From contig JAKVCP010000006.1 of assembly GCA_022448925.1 (NCBI GenBank), positions 1 through 64,000 on the forward strand: a stretch of 64,000 nt of DNA. The letters run 5' to 3'. A program made the translations under genes and the position numbers. Position 1 is the stretch's first letter; every line of letters starts with the position of its first letter. The notes beneath the pieces are model-generated. The model saw only the letters and a program-made list of their open reading frames with translations, was not told the DNA's origin and did no database searches. Origin of the DNA: Paracoccaceae bacterium (GTDB lineage Bacteria; Pseudomonadota; Alphaproteobacteria; Rhodobacterales; Rhodobacteraceae). Positions 1 through 9,281 of this stretch are shown one piece after another.

Positions 1-178
1 GTCGCTTTGCGCAATCTGAACCTCCGAATGCTTGGAAACTCCGCGCTTTAGATTTTTTCATAGGCCATTGAGCGAACACAGTCAGGATTTCCGGACCGGC
101 TTTGTTGCAGTCTTCTGGACCGTCTCAAATCCCACTGCTAAAGCATGCACAACCTCCAACCTCCCCGGAAGGCGTGAC

Positions 179-1696
179 ATGACGACCCCCAAGCCCGTAG
201 TTCTGACGATCCTTGACGGATGGGGCCTTGGCCCCACGCGTGACGCCAATGCGCCCGCGCTGGCCAAGACGCCCACGATGGATCACCTGACCGCCACCTG
301 CCCGCATGCGACGCTGGTCACCTATGGCCCGGACGCAGGCCTCCCGACCGGGCAGATGGGCAACTCGGAAGTCGGTCACACCAACATCGGCGCGGGCCGG
401 GTGGTGGCGATGGATCTGGGGCAGATCGATCTGGCCATCGAAGATGGAAGCTTTTTTGACAACGACGCGCTCAAGGCCTTTGCGGCAAATGTTGCCGCGG
501 CAAACGGCACGGCGCATGTGATCGGACTGACCTCGCCCGGTGGGGTGCATGCGCATCAGGATCACATCATCGCTGCGGCCAAGGCCTTGACGGCGGCTGG
601 GTTGCCGGTTGCGGTACATGTGATCACCGATGGCCGCGATGTGGCGCCGGACTCGGCCCGCGCGCAGGTGGCGCGTTTCGCGGCGGATTTGCCACCGGGG
701 GCAGTGATTGCCTCTGTCAGTGGGCGCTATTTCGCTATGGACCGTGACACGCGGTGGGAGCGGGTAGAAAAAGCCTATCGCATCATGATTGAGGCGCAGG
801 GCCCCCGGCAGCCCGACGCGGACACAGGGATTGCAGCAAGCTATGATATGAATGTCTTTGACGAATTCATTGAGCCTTTTGCAGTGGGGGATTACCAGGG
901 TGCACAGGCCGGGGATGGGATCTTTTTCATCAATTTCCGCGCTGACCGGGCACGTGAGATCCTGGCCGCCATTGGTGATCCGGCGTTCGACGGGTTTGAG
1001 CGTATGCAACCACAGCTCAGCGCGCTGCTCGGCATGGTCGAATACTCCGACAGCCACAACACCTACATGACCACCGCTTTCCCCAAGCGCAAGATCGTCA
1101 ACACGCTGGGCGAATGGGTTGCCAAGCAGGGCAAGACACAGTTTCGCCTGGCCGAGACCGAGAAATACCCGCATGTCACCTTTTTTCTGAATGGCGGCAA
1201 AGAGGTGCCCGAACAGGGGGAGGACCGCTACATGCCCAAGTCGCCCAAAGTGGCGACCTATGACCTGCAGCCCGAAATGTCCTCTCAAGAGGTTACCCAG
1301 CGGTTTGTTGCCGCGATCGAGGCTGGCTATGACCTGATCGTGACGAACTATGCCAACCCCGATATGGTTGGGCATACCGGGGATCTGGACGCGGCGATCC
1401 AGGCCTGTGAGGCGGTCGATAGGGGGCTTGGCAAAGTGCTGGAAGCCGTCAAGAAGGCAGGTGGGGCAATGATCGTGACGGCAGATCACGGAAATTGTGA
1501 AACAATGGTGGATCCTCAGACGGGCGGTCCGCATACGGCGCATACTTTGAACCCGGTGCCTGTCATCCTGTACGGTGGCCCCCGGGGCGCGCGCCTGCGA
1601 GACGGTCGGCTGGCAGATCTTGCACCAACCATCCTGGAATTGATGCAGGTGCCAAAACCTGGGGAAATGACAGGGGAGAGCCTGCTCGAGTCATGA
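179..1696 (+). CDS. gpmI: 2,3-bisphosphoglycerate-independent phosphoglycerate mutase
   Basis: Cytoplasmic glycolytic/gluconeogenic enzyme of the alkaline phosphatase superfamily that interconverts 3- and 2-phosphoglycerate using two Mn2+ ions. The protein opens with VVLTILDGWG, the first metal-binding segment, and carries MGNSEVGHTNIGAG with the phospho-acceptor serine. The late metal ligands are in VTADHGNCE and HTAHTLNPVP. Its 505 residues match the family. The reading frame is open to position 32, but the ATG at 179 is preceded by GGAAGG and begins exactly where family members begin. The stop overlaps the next start (ATGA, 1693-1696), so gpmI and the envC-like gene are translationally coupled, an order usual in Rhodobacterales. 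Confidence 0.97.
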   Translation: MTTPKPVVLTILDGWGLGPTRDANAPALAKTPTMDHLTATCPHATLVTYGPDAGLPTGQMGNSEVGHTNIGAGRVVAMDLGQIDLAIEDGSFFDNDALKAFAANVAAANGTAHVIGLTSPGGVHAHQDHIIAAAKALTAAGLPVAVHVITDGRDVAPDSARAQVARFAADLPPGAVIASVSGRYFAMDRDTRWERVEKAYRIMIEAQGPRQPDADTGIAASYDMNVFDEFIEPFAVGDYQGAQAGDGIFFINFRADRAREILAAIGDPAFDGFERMQPQLSALLGMVEYSDSHNTYMTTAFPKRKIVNTLGEWVAKQGKTQFRLAETEKYPHVTFFLNGGKEVPEQGEDRYMPKSPKVATYDLQPEMSSQEVTQRFVAAIEAGYDLIVTNYANPDMVGHTGDLDAAIQACEAVDRGLGKVLEAVKKAGGAMIVTADHGNCETMVDPQTGGPHTAHTLNPVPVILYGGPRGARLRDGRLADLAPTILELMQVPKPGEMTGESLLES

Positions 1697-2814
1697 TCCG
1701 TGCGCTTGCCTTTTTGATTGCTCTTTCGGGTGCGGTGCACGCCCAGACGGCGGCGGACTCTGCCCAGTTCGCGGCAGAAATGCTTCAGGATGCGACCCGT
1801 AAGTTGGCCGAGGCTGATGACGCACGGGACCGGGTGGCAGCCCTGACCGAGACGATCAGAGGCTTTGAAGCGGGCCTTGCCGCATTACGGGACGGTGTGC
1901 GCGCCGCCCGTATCCGCGAGCTTGCGGTGCAGAAAGACCTGCAGCAGCGCGAGGCTGAGATTGCGCAGCTTCTGGGCGTTCTGCAGACGATCACGCGTAC
2001 AGAGGGTCCGGCCGTTCTGGTTCATCCCGCGGGTCCTGTGGGGGCGGCGCGTTCTGGGATGATGGTGGCAGCTGTGATGCCGGGGCTGGCAGCGCAGGCG
2101 CAACAGGTGAAACGGGATCTTCAAGAAGTCAGCATGCTAAGGCAACTGCAAGAGGCGGCTGTCCAGCAGCTGAACCAGGGCCTGAACGGGGTTCAAAATG
2201 CGCGGACCAAACTCAGTCAGGCGATTTCGGAGCGAACCGACCTGCCGCGCCGCTTCACCCAGGATCCGATGCGCACGGCCATTCTGATTGGGGCAACGGA
2301 CACCTTAGAGGCTTTTGCCAAAGGTCTCAGGAACTTGGCCGTAGATGACACAGGGAGCATCTTGCCCGGGATCGAGGCGCAGCGTGGTCGGTTGCCATTG
2401 CCAGTCGCCGGCCAGATATTGCGCGCCGCCTCCGAGCCAGATGCCGCGGGTGTTGTGCGGCCGGGGATCTTGGTCGCAACACGGGCGCAGGCCTTGGTGA
2501 CAACGCCGGTCCCTGCGACGGTCCGCTACAGTGGCCCTTTGCTGGATTATGGATTGGTCACAATTCTTGAGCCACAGGAGGATACGCTATTCGTCTTTGC
2601 CGGTCTTGCAGCGGTTTTCGGTGCCGCCGGAGAGGTGCTGCCAGCCGGAAGTCCGGTTGGCTTGATGGGGGGGCAAGTGGCACTTTCGGACGATATCATC
2701 TCACAGTCTGGTGAAATAACTGGAAGTGCCCGCCCTGAAACGCTCTATATAGAGGTCAGAGAGGGCGACGGCACTGTAGATCCGTTGACCTGGTTCACGA
2801 CCGACAAGGGATAA
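1693..2814 (+). CDS. EnvC-like murein hydrolase activator (degenerate LytM domain)
   Basis: Periplasmic protein expected to activate cell-wall amidases at division. Residues 1-18 form a signal peptide ending AVHAQ. Residues about 20-190 are charged and Gln/Ala-rich with heptad-like spacing (coiled coil). The C-terminal part, about 220-365, has the LytM/M23 outline (PVAGQILRAA, GPLLDYGLVTILEP, PVGLMGG). The zinc ligands of active M23 peptidases (HxxxD and HxH) are not visible, as expected for an EnvC-type activator rather than a hydrolase. The ATG overlaps the gpmI stop, and ctpA starts 3 nt downstream, so the three form one operon. 373 aa. Confidence 0.88.
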   Translation: MIRALAFLIALSGAVHAQTAADSAQFAAEMLQDATRKLAEADDARDRVAALTETIRGFEAGLAALRDGVRAARIRELAVQKDLQQREAEIAQLLGVLQTITRTEGPAVLVHPAGPVGAARSGMMVAAVMPGLAAQAQQVKRDLQEVSMLRQLQEAAVQQLNQGLNGVQNARTKLSQAISERTDLPRRFTQDPMRTAILIGATDTLEAFAKGLRNLAVDDTGSILPGIEAQRGRLPLPVAGQILRAASEPDAAGVVRPGILVATRAQALVTTPVPATVRYSGPLLDYGLVTILEPQEDTLFVFAGLAAVFGAAGEVLPAGSPVGLMGGQVALSDDIISQSGEITGSARPETLYIEVREGDGTVDPLTWFTTDKG

Positions 2815-2817
2815 CCA

Positions 2818-4149
2818 ATGAAGAAATTCGTCATGGCCGCCGTGGGCGGTACTTTGGCCGGCATTGTGGCCAGCACGCAATTTGTCGGCCCGCTGCTGGC
2901 ACAGGAAGGTACGCGGTCGGTCAGCGTTTATGAACAGCTGGATCTATTTGGTGACATCTTCGAACGCATCCGCGCGCAATATGTCGAAGAGGTTGACGAA
3001 GCGGACCTGATCGAGGCGGCGATCAATGGCATGCTGACATCGCTTGATCCGCATTCGAGCTATCTGTCGCCAAAGGACGCCGCGGACATGCGTGTGCAGA
3101 CACGCGGCGAGTTCGGAGGCCTTGGCATCGAGGTCACGCAGGAAGAAGGCTTTGTTAAGGTCGTCTCGCCGATGGACGGCACCCCCGCGGATGCCGCAGG
3201 CATAGAGGCCGGAGACTTCATCACCCATGTCGACGGCGAATCGGTGCTGGGTCTGACCCTCGACCAGGCGGTTGAAATGATGCGCGGGCCAGTTGGCTCT
3301 GAAATCATTGTGACGATCGTGCGCGAAGGCGAAGAAGAGCCATTTGACGTGTCGATCATCCGCGACACCATCAAGCTGCAGGCTGTGCGCACCCGCACGG
3401 AAGGCGATACTGTTGTCTTGCGTGTGACAACCTTCAACGATCAGACCTATGCAAACCTGGAACAGGGCCTTGCCAAGCAGGTTGAGGAACTTGGGGGCAT
3501 CGAAAACGTCAACGGCTTTGTCCTCGATTTGCGCAATAACCCTGGTGGTTTGCTGACGCAGGCGATCCGTGTCTCGGACGCGTTTCTTGAAAAAGGCGAG
3601 ATCGTCTCGACCCGGGGGCGTAACCCGGCGGACGGTGATCGCTACAATGCGACCGCCGGTGATTTGGCGCAAGGCAAGCCTGTCGTTGTGCTGATAAATG
3701 GGGGATCGGCTTCTGCATCGGAAATTGTCGCAGGCGCCTTGCAGGATCACCGCCGCGCGATTGTTGTCGGGACGAAGTCTTTTGGCAAAGGGTCGGTCCA
3801 GACTGTCATGCCTTTGCGCCAGGATGGTGCGATGCGCCTGACCACCGCGCGCTATTATACCCCGTCGGGTCGCTCGATTCAGGCCCTGGGTGTGTCGCCG
3901 GACATCATTGTTGAGCAGCCACGCCGCGATCAGACAGCTGACGAAGATGAGGACGCGCGCGGCACCAGGTCCGAGGCGGATCTGCGCGGCAGTTTGAACA
4001 ACGACAGCCTGTCCGAGGACGAACTTCGCCAGATTGAAGAGGATCGCACGCGGGCACAAGAGGCTGCCAAACGCCGAGAGGACGACTACCAGTTGGCCTA
4101 TGCGATCGACATCCTCAAAGGTCTGTCGGCGCTGGGCTCCTCTGACTAG
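2818..4149 (+). CDS. ctpA: Carboxy-terminal processing protease (S41 family)
   Basis: Periplasmic, membrane-anchored serine protease that trims C-termini of envelope proteins. It has an N-terminal signal/anchor (residues 1-29, ending LLAQE). The PDZ domain lies at about 95-170 (GGLGIEVTQEEGFVKVV, DFITHVDG). The S41 catalytic core has Ser299 in NGGSASASE and Lys324 in SFGKGSVQ, spaced 25 residues as in Prc. The C-terminal 70 residues are acidic and charged. At 443 aa the length is normal. It follows the EnvC-like gene at 3 nt, which fits CtpA-type regulation of peptidoglycan hydrolases in related bacteria (inference). A terminator follows at 4184. Confidence 0.96.
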   Translation: MKKFVMAAVGGTLAGIVASTQFVGPLLAQEGTRSVSVYEQLDLFGDIFERIRAQYVEEVDEADLIEAAINGMLTSLDPHSSYLSPKDAADMRVQTRGEFGGLGIEVTQEEGFVKVVSPMDGTPADAAGIEAGDFITHVDGESVLGLTLDQAVEMMRGPVGSEIIVTIVREGEEEPFDVSIIRDTIKLQAVRTRTEGDTVVLRVTTFNDQTYANLEQGLAKQVEELGGIENVNGFVLDLRNNPGGLLTQAIRVSDAFLEKGEIVSTRGRNPADGDRYNATAGDLAQGKPVVVLINGGSASASEIVAGALQDHRRAIVVGTKSFGKGSVQTVMPLRQDGAMRLTTARYYTPSGRSIQALGVSPDIIVEQPRRDQTADEDEDARGTRSEADLRGSLNNDSLSEDELRQIEEDRTRAQEAAKRREDDYQLAYAIDILKGLSALGSSD

Positions 4150-4183
4150 CCAGTGACAGATCTGATCTTTTGATCTTGTGAAA

Positions 4184-4212
4184 GGCCCCGCGGTCTGGCG
4201 GGGCGTTTCCTT
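4184..4212 (+). terminator. Rho-independent terminator after ctpA
   Basis: Stem GCCCCGC (4185-4191) pairs with GCGGGGC (4198-4204) around a 6-nt loop and is followed by a short T-rich stretch (GTTTCCTTTG). It lies 35 nt after the ctpA stop and would end the gpmI-envC-ctpA transcript. Confidence 0.8.
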
Positions 4213-4288
4213 TGTGGCCGGATGTTACGATGGGACGACAGTCGGACCGGGTTGCCGGGCAGGGCACGGATCTGGCTTTTGGCGTTCG

Positions 4289-4341
4289 GTCAGGCCGTGC
4301 GGCCTGACATATGGGGTCTGATCAGGCCGTGCCGCCTGACA
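4289..4341. repeat. Two near-identical palindromes at the 3' end of the LysE gene
   Basis: GTCAGGCCG-TG-CGGCCTGAC at 4289-4308 is a perfect 9-bp stem with a 2-nt spacer. A second copy, TCAGGCCGTGCCGCCTGAC (4322-4340), differs by one base and contains the stop codon of the LysE-family gene. The first copy may act as that gene's terminator hairpin. The pair looks like a small tandem duplication. Confidence 0.6.
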
Positions 4342-4948
4342 CAAGGTTCACCCCTTCACGGAACAACAGCAACGCGAAGACGACCAGCGCAAGCGCCAGG
4401 CCTCGCATCACAAAGGGATAGGCTCTGCCCGTCAACAAAAGTCTGTAGTGACCGACAAGCGTGGCCACTCCAGCCTTTGAGCCGACAAGCAGCAGGTAAA
4501 AACCGATGATGAAGCCCCACGGTGCCGTAACAGAAGTCTGCGCAGCCCCAAGCACGAAGGGCACCCCGACAGTGATCCAGAACAGATAGGGATGCGGGCT
4601 GAGAAAATTGGTCAAGATTCCCTTCCGAAGCGAGGCCGCCGCCGGCGCAGTGTCAATATCGCCCAGAGCTGTGGTTCTTGCTGTTTCATAGGCCAGAAAA
4701 AGCGCATAGCATGCTCCGATCAAACCCAGCACGCCCAGCACGGTTTCAGGCAGGTCGCGCAGCAGAAAGAACAACCCCAGTACAATCGGGATGTCTGTCA
4801 ACAGTGGCGCGCAGGCGACGTAGATGCCCTCTTTGCTGCCGTGTCGAATTGTTTGTGTAATCGCCAGGGCCATCAACGGACCAGGGGCCATACCGGCCGC
4901 CAACCCCAATGTGATGCCACTCAATGTCGCCGAGACAAGGTCGGTCAC
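4322..4948 (-). CDS. LysE/RhtB family amino-acid exporter
   Basis: Inner-membrane translocator of the LysE superfamily, which exports amino acids or related small molecules; the substrate cannot be read from sequence. The 208 residues form about six hydrophobic segments. The N-terminal signature GLAAGMAPGPLMALAITQTIRHG matches the family's conserved G-x-x-x-G-P opening. The segment LTNFLSPHPYLFWITVG corresponds to the conserved N-P/S-K motif region before helix 4. It is a single gene on the minus strand between ctpA and rppH, which are often close together in related genomes, so it may be a later insertion. The ATG at 4948 is used. Confidence 0.9.
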   Translation of the reverse strand: MTDLVSATLSGITLGLAAGMAPGPLMALAITQTIRHGSKEGIYVACAPLLTDIPIVLGLFFLLRDLPETVLGVLGLIGACYALFLAYETARTTALGDIDTAPAAASLRKGILTNFLSPHPYLFWITVGVPFVLGAAQTSVTAPWGFIIGFYLLLVGSKAGVATLVGHYRLLLTGRAYPFVMRGLALALVVFALLLFREGVNLVSGGTA

Positions 4949-5458
4949 GCTGCGCTCTCCGGTTCAGTCATCAGTAGTTGGTGCAAACTTCGGTCCCGCC
5001 CTTCATGCCCGTGTGTCATGCTGATGCCTTGCCACAAGCGATCGTTTGGTGCGCCAGCGTCTCTGGGTCGGACCAATGGATGCCCGGGGTGCTAAACCTT
5101 ACCAGCGGGCAGGTTGCAATGGCTTTGTGCCACCGTGGTGCCGCGCTGTCATGACATGTGGTCCCGTCCCGTGGTTCAGTGCCGGGGCGTTCGGGTGTTT
5201 TGCTGGGTTCGGTCCGTACTCTCTGCGCTGTCGTCATTCCTGCTGCCTGCAGAGGCACTGGCCAGTGTCGGGATATGCCGGGGCCTTTCGTCTGAACCGA
5301 TTGACAGTGCAAGGACCCATTCAGCACCGGGATCTGCCTGTTCAACACGGCCCCTCTGTGCGGACTGAGCGCCCAAAAGCGTTGGAAAAGACGGCCATCC
5401 CGGCTGGTTTGCCCCCGGGCAAGGGGATAGGGTGGCTGCAAACCGAAAGAGGCTGATC
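4949..5458. other. 510-bp intergenic region upstream of rppH
   Basis: Open frames on both strands lack recognisable domains, and none has a convincing start or ribosome site. Related genomes often carry a divergent polysaccharide deacetylase between ctpA and rppH. I could not recognise a remnant of it here. The 3' end holds the rppH ribosome site (AAAGAGG). Confidence 0.5.
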
Positions 5459-5941
5459 ATGACCCCAGAAGAGATCGAACACCTGCCCTATCGCCCATGT
5501 GTCGGCGTCATGCTTGTGAACGCCGCAGGCCGGGTGTTCGTTGGCCAGAGGATCGACAGTGACATTCCGGCGTGGCAGATGCCCCAGGGCGGAGTGGATG
5601 CCGGAGAGGCGCCACGCGATGCTGCTTTGCGAGAGTTGTGGGAAGAGACAGGTGTGGGCGCCGATCTGGTCACGGTAGAGGCCGAAACGGCCGAATGGCT
5701 GCCCTATGACCTACCGCATGATCTGGTGCCACGCATCTGGGGCGGACGCTTTCGTGGACAAGAACAAAAATGGTTCCTGATACGTTTTCACGGAGGTGAC
5801 AGTGACGTGACCATCGAGACCCAGCATCCTGAATTCAGCACGTGGCGTTGGTTGCCCGTCGATGAACTGGTCGCCAACATCGTCCCTTTCAAGAGAAACG
5901 TCTATGCCAAGGTCTTGCAGGACTTCCAAGACAAGCTCTGA
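5459..5941 (+). CDS. rppH: RNA pyrophosphohydrolase (Nudix)
   Basis: Removes pyrophosphate from the 5' end of mRNAs, which starts 5'-end-dependent decay. The Nudix box [20 protein letters not shown], followed by TGV, fits Gx5Ex7REUxEExGU and binds Mg2+. The opening [13 protein letters not shown] and the motifs WQMPQGG and [14 protein letters not shown] are typical of the RppH/IalA subfamily. It is 160 aa, the usual length. The frame is open from 5432, but the ATG at 5459 has AAAGAGG 7 nt upstream and matches the family N-terminus. It is transcribed alone. Confidence 0.95.
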   Translation: MTPEEIEHLPYRPCVGVMLVNAAGRVFVGQRIDSDIPAWQMPQGGVDAGEAPRDAALRELWEETGVGADLVTVEAETAEWLPYDLPHDLVPRIWGGRFRGQEQKWFLIRFHGGDSDVTIETQHPEFSTWRWLPVDELVANIVPFKRNVYAKVLQDFQDKL

Positions 5942-6788
5942 GCCACGTTGAAACCGCGGCCACGCGATGTGCGTGCTGGTATCAACACCTTGGCGCCTGC
6001 CAGTGGTGGCTGAAAAGGCGTTCAGTATTTGGTTGTGACAAATCTGGTTGCGACAGTCCGGCCTGCGTGTCGGCGATCACCATCCTGTCCCGATCGGGAG
6101 GCTTCACGGCGAAAACAGGCTCTTTGCTGGCAGATGGGTAGCACAGTGGAATGTCCATCCACATCGTTGTGGTTTCTGAGTCTGTGTTTCCAATCCGTCG
6201 GTTTGCCAAACGGGTTTTGATTCAGTTCCGCACTGTCTGCGTCATCTTGCAAAGGTAAACCGGTGCCGTTCGGCGCGCCTTTGGCGCAAGAAAGCCCGCT
6301 TTGAGTTGCCAAGTCAGAGGGCCTCGCGTCTTGGTGCCGTTGTCGTTACGATCTCGGCTCAGGAGTTCAGTCCTCGGTCATCCTTTGGAAGATCACCGCC
6401 GCCGCAAAATGCGCCGCACCGGTGGCGGCCGGGGGACGTCGCACAGAGCCTCTGATGGTGTCACTTAGCGCGACTGCAATGGAACACGCCAATCCGTCCC
6501 CTCCTTTGAACCCGTTGTGCCTTGGCTTTTACGGGCCATGATCACCCGGTACGTCGCCTCGTTGTGTCTTTGTGCAATGGCATAGCGAATCCCGCCGCGA
6601 CGCATATGGTCCATGTGGCGATCAATGCCGCATTCCTTTGGACTGCGGGCTTTGCGTGTCTCATTTTTTGTGATGTTCCGGGCGTTGAAAGGCAAAACCT
6701 TGTTACCATGAACCCATGACCTCTGTGGTGCGCACCACAGCCCACCCCAGCGGATTGTGAGGCAGTGACGGAGCGTCCGGAGCGCGTA
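5942..6788. other. 847-bp gene-poor region
   Basis: No gene with a recognisable domain or ribosome site was found. On the minus strand a 53-codon frame without a start (6528-6367) has a GC-rich, protein-like 3' half ending in residues FQRMTED and could be the decayed tail of a gene. An overlapping minus frame (6695-6465) is also open. Both are too short to call. Confidence 0.45.
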
Positions 6789-8171
6789 TCACCGCAACTC
6801 CTTCAGGATCCGCAACGAAGCATAGCCATCAGGCACCATGCCGATAGAGCGTTGAAACGCGCGGACGGCGGAAATGGTCAGCGGTCCAATCTTGCCATCC
6901 ACGCCCTTGGTGTCAAACCCACGCCGGGTCAGCAGGCGCTGCATTTCCTTGCGCTCGGAAAACGTCAGAGCCCGGTCGGTGCGTGGCCATGCGGTTTGTA
7001 TTGCGCCGCCGCCCTTGATTCTGTCAGCAAGATGTCCAACGCCAATCACATAGGCATCCGCCGTATTATAGCGCTCGATCACGTCGAAGTTTCGGAAAAT
7101 CAGAAATGCCGCTCCCTGTGCGCCTGCCGGTAACAGGACCGAGGCCGCCCCATAGTCTGGCACCGGCTTGCCGTTCATCCCAACAACGCCAAGCTTGGCC
7201 CAGGCCGAGGGCATTTTCTTTGTTTTGCGATTGGCCTGAGCATAGTTGAAGCCGCGCGGGAGCCTGACCTCGATCCCCCAAGGTGCGTTTTTGCGCCAGC
7301 CGTAGCGTGCAAGGTAGGCCGCAGTAGAGGCCAGGGCATCCGTCGGATCATCCGACCAAATATCGCGCTTGCCATCGCCTGTGAAATCAACCGCCAGCGC
7401 CTGATACGAGGTCGGGATGAACTGGGTATGGCCCATTGCACCGGCCCAACTGCCGGTGAAGTTCTTGATCGTGACATCCCCATTTTGCAGAATGCGCAGG
7501 GCTGCAACCAACTGTTGTTCAAAGAACCGCCCGCGCCGCCCGTCATAGGCCAGGGTCGCCAGCGACCCGATCACAGGCTTGTCGCCTCGAAATGTGCCAT
7601 AGGCGCTCTCCAGTCCCCAGATGGCCACAACCACCTCTTTGTCGACGCCATAGCGCGCCTCGATCCGGTCGAGGGTTTTCTTGTGTCTGCGCAGGGCTTT
7701 CTTACCATTGGCCACACGTGTCGCCGAGGCCGCGCTGTCGAGGTAATCCCAAATGGTCTTGGTGAACTCGGATTGGTTGCGGTCACGTCGGATGACCTCG
7801 GGGTCGTAGTGCACGTTGCGGAATGCGGCGTCAAAAATACCTGCACTGATCCCAGCCCGCAGGGCGCGCGGTCGAAACCCGCGGATCCAGGCCTCGAAGT
7901 CGGATTTCTTACCGGCAGGGATCACCGTGGCAGCTTTGCGATCTGCCTTTTTCTGGATGGATGTGACAGGCCGAAGAACCGGGCGTGCTGAGGTCACAGG
8001 CGCAACACGCGAAGCAGTGCGCGCTGTGCTGACAGCGGCAGGCTGCGCCGCCTCAGCTGCCACGATGGGGCGCACTTTGGGCCGTAACGAGGTTTCCACC
8101 GTGCTGGCCCAAGCCATCGAAACAGCACAAAGGACGGCGGTTGCCGCCGCAAGACCTGTGCCTACCTGCAT
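6789..8171 (-). CDS. Lytic murein transglycosylase (MltB-like, SLT family 3) with peptidoglycan-binding domain
   Basis: Periplasmic enzyme that cleaves the MurNAc-GlcNAc bond of peptidoglycan to form 1,6-anhydro-muropeptides. From the ATG at 8171 it has a hydrophobic signal segment (residues 1-24) and an Ala/Arg/Pro-rich linker to about residue 88. The MltB catalytic domain (about 89-395) contains Glu188 in IWGLESAYG and the segments MGHTQFIPTSYQ and YLARYGW. A C-terminal PG_binding_1 domain (about 400-460; DGKIGPLTISAVRAFQ) completes it. The frame is open to 8402, but that extension overlaps the regulator gene and lacks a signal peptide. 460 aa. Confidence 0.92.
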   Translation of the reverse strand: MQVGTGLAAATAVLCAVSMAWASTVETSLRPKVRPIVAAEAAQPAAVSTARTASRVAPVTSARPVLRPVTSIQKKADRKAATVIPAGKKSDFEAWIRGFRPRALRAGISAGIFDAAFRNVHYDPEVIRRDRNQSEFTKTIWDYLDSAASATRVANGKKALRRHKKTLDRIEARYGVDKEVVVAIWGLESAYGTFRGDKPVIGSLATLAYDGRRGRFFEQQLVAALRILQNGDVTIKNFTGSWAGAMGHTQFIPTSYQALAVDFTGDGKRDIWSDDPTDALASTAAYLARYGWRKNAPWGIEVRLPRGFNYAQANRKTKKMPSAWAKLGVVGMNGKPVPDYGAASVLLPAGAQGAAFLIFRNFDVIERYNTADAYVIGVGHLADRIKGGGAIQTAWPRTDRALTFSERKEMQRLLTRRGFDTKGVDGKIGPLTISAVRAFQRSIGMVPDGYASLRILKELR

Positions 8172-8245
8172 GTCGACCCCACTGTTTTTCTGCTTTCGGT
8201 CCGGATCGCTCCATCTTAGCGCAGATCGGTTCAATTCCAAAGCCG

Positions 8246-8953
8246 TCAAGCGGTTGGGGGGCAGTCCTTCGCCGATTGCCTGAGCATTTTCATGTAGGTC
8301 CGCAAGAGCGGGATACGCTGAGGGCGAAAACTGTCTTGTGTCACTTCGAGGTGCTGCATCCTGTCCAGTCTGAAGGCACGGAAGTCTTTGCGCAGCAGGC
8401 ACCAGGACATCACACAGTGGCTTGTTTCGAAATAGGTGATGGTCAGTGGCTTGACCGACCGCAGGGTTTGCGCGCCCTGGGCATCGCTGTATGTGAAGCG
8501 GACGATACGCTCTTGCCAGACAGCTTGCCGCAGGTCGTTTGGATCTATCGTGGGCCTTGGGGGTGGACGGACCCTGTGCGCGCTCAGCACGGCGTGCTGC
8601 AGACGGTGTGCCTGTCTGTCGGGAAGGCGGGCGCGCAGTTTGCCAAGAGCGGTTTCGGCGGCACGGGCCAGCCCCGGGTCCCCGACCTCGATCACCTCGC
8701 GCAGTCCAAGGACCAGCGCTTCCAGTTCATCGTCTTCGAAAGTCATTGGCGGCAGGCTGGCGTCTTCAATTAGCGTGTAGCCAAACCCAGCGGCGCCGTC
8801 GATTACGGCGCCAAGCCCGCGAAGCGTTTCTATGTCACGATAAAGCGTGCGCTCAGAGACGCCTGTTTCCTGCGCCAGCAGCTGGGCGGTTGCGGGTGGG
8901 CTGAGACGGCGCAAGGCCTGCATCAGCTGAAAAAGACGGCGGGTGCGTGACAT
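8246..8953 (-). CDS. YafY-type HTH/WYL-domain transcriptional regulator
   Basis: DNA-binding regulator with an N-terminal winged helix-turn-helix (residues about 1-60; SRTRRLFQLMQALRR and TGVSERTLYRDIETLRGLG) followed by a WYL-like sensor region (about 130-215; IVRFTYSDAQG, SVKPLTITYFE, FRAFRLDRM). The exact W-Y-L triplet is not evident and reads ITYFE. WYL regulators often sense nucleic-acid or nucleotide ligands, but the target is unknown. An upstream in-frame ATG exists at 8974. The ATG at 8953 gives the family-typical N-terminus, so the start is uncertain by 7 codons. The transglycosylase gene follows at 74 nt on the same strand. Confidence 0.88.
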   Translation of the reverse strand: MSRTRRLFQLMQALRRLSPPATAQLLAQETGVSERTLYRDIETLRGLGAVIDGAAGFGYTLIEDASLPPMTFEDDELEALVLGLREVIEVGDPGLARAAETALGKLRARLPDRQAHRLQHAVLSAHRVRPPPRPTIDPNDLRQAVWQERIVRFTYSDAQGAQTLRSVKPLTITYFETSHCVMSWCLLRKDFRAFRLDRMQHLEVTQDSFRPQRIPLLRTYMKMLRQSAKDCPPTA

Positions 8954-9281
8954 GGTCTGGCAATACAAGCACATCCTGACAGAAAATGGCAGCAGGGCGG
9001 CAGATCTCCTGCGGCCTTCAGCTGCGCTGTGTTGTCAATGACCCAGGTTTCAGCGTTTCGGCCCGGCCCGGCTTGGCCATGGCGTGCAGCGCGCCAGAGT
9101 GCGGCATCGTCACAGCGCCGCCTTGGCCGCGGCATGTCATCGCCAAGCTCTGACAAGGCCATCCTCAGCAGGGTGGATCCCGAATGACGCTGTTCTTCAG
9201 GGCGGGCTGCATCGCTTGATGTCGCAAAGCAGGCCGCAGTCCCGTACAGTGCCAACCCATGACAGGTGGGTGCCGGTCAGA
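8954..9281. other. Intergenic region between rnr and the WYL regulator
   Basis: About 330 bp. A minus-strand open frame (9255-8923) runs through it and overlaps the regulator start, but its product matches nothing I know and it lacks a clear ribosome site. I see no convincing terminator hairpin for rnr. Confidence 0.4.

Noticed and set aside
125-1543. Long minus-strand open frame (472 codons) opposite gpmI
   Set aside because: Fully antisense to a certain gene; composition is what a GC-rich gene's complement gives, and no domain is visible.
8923-9255. Minus-strand 110-codon frame downstream of rnr
   Set aside because: Overlaps the start of the WYL regulator in another frame, has no ribosome site and no recognisable motif.
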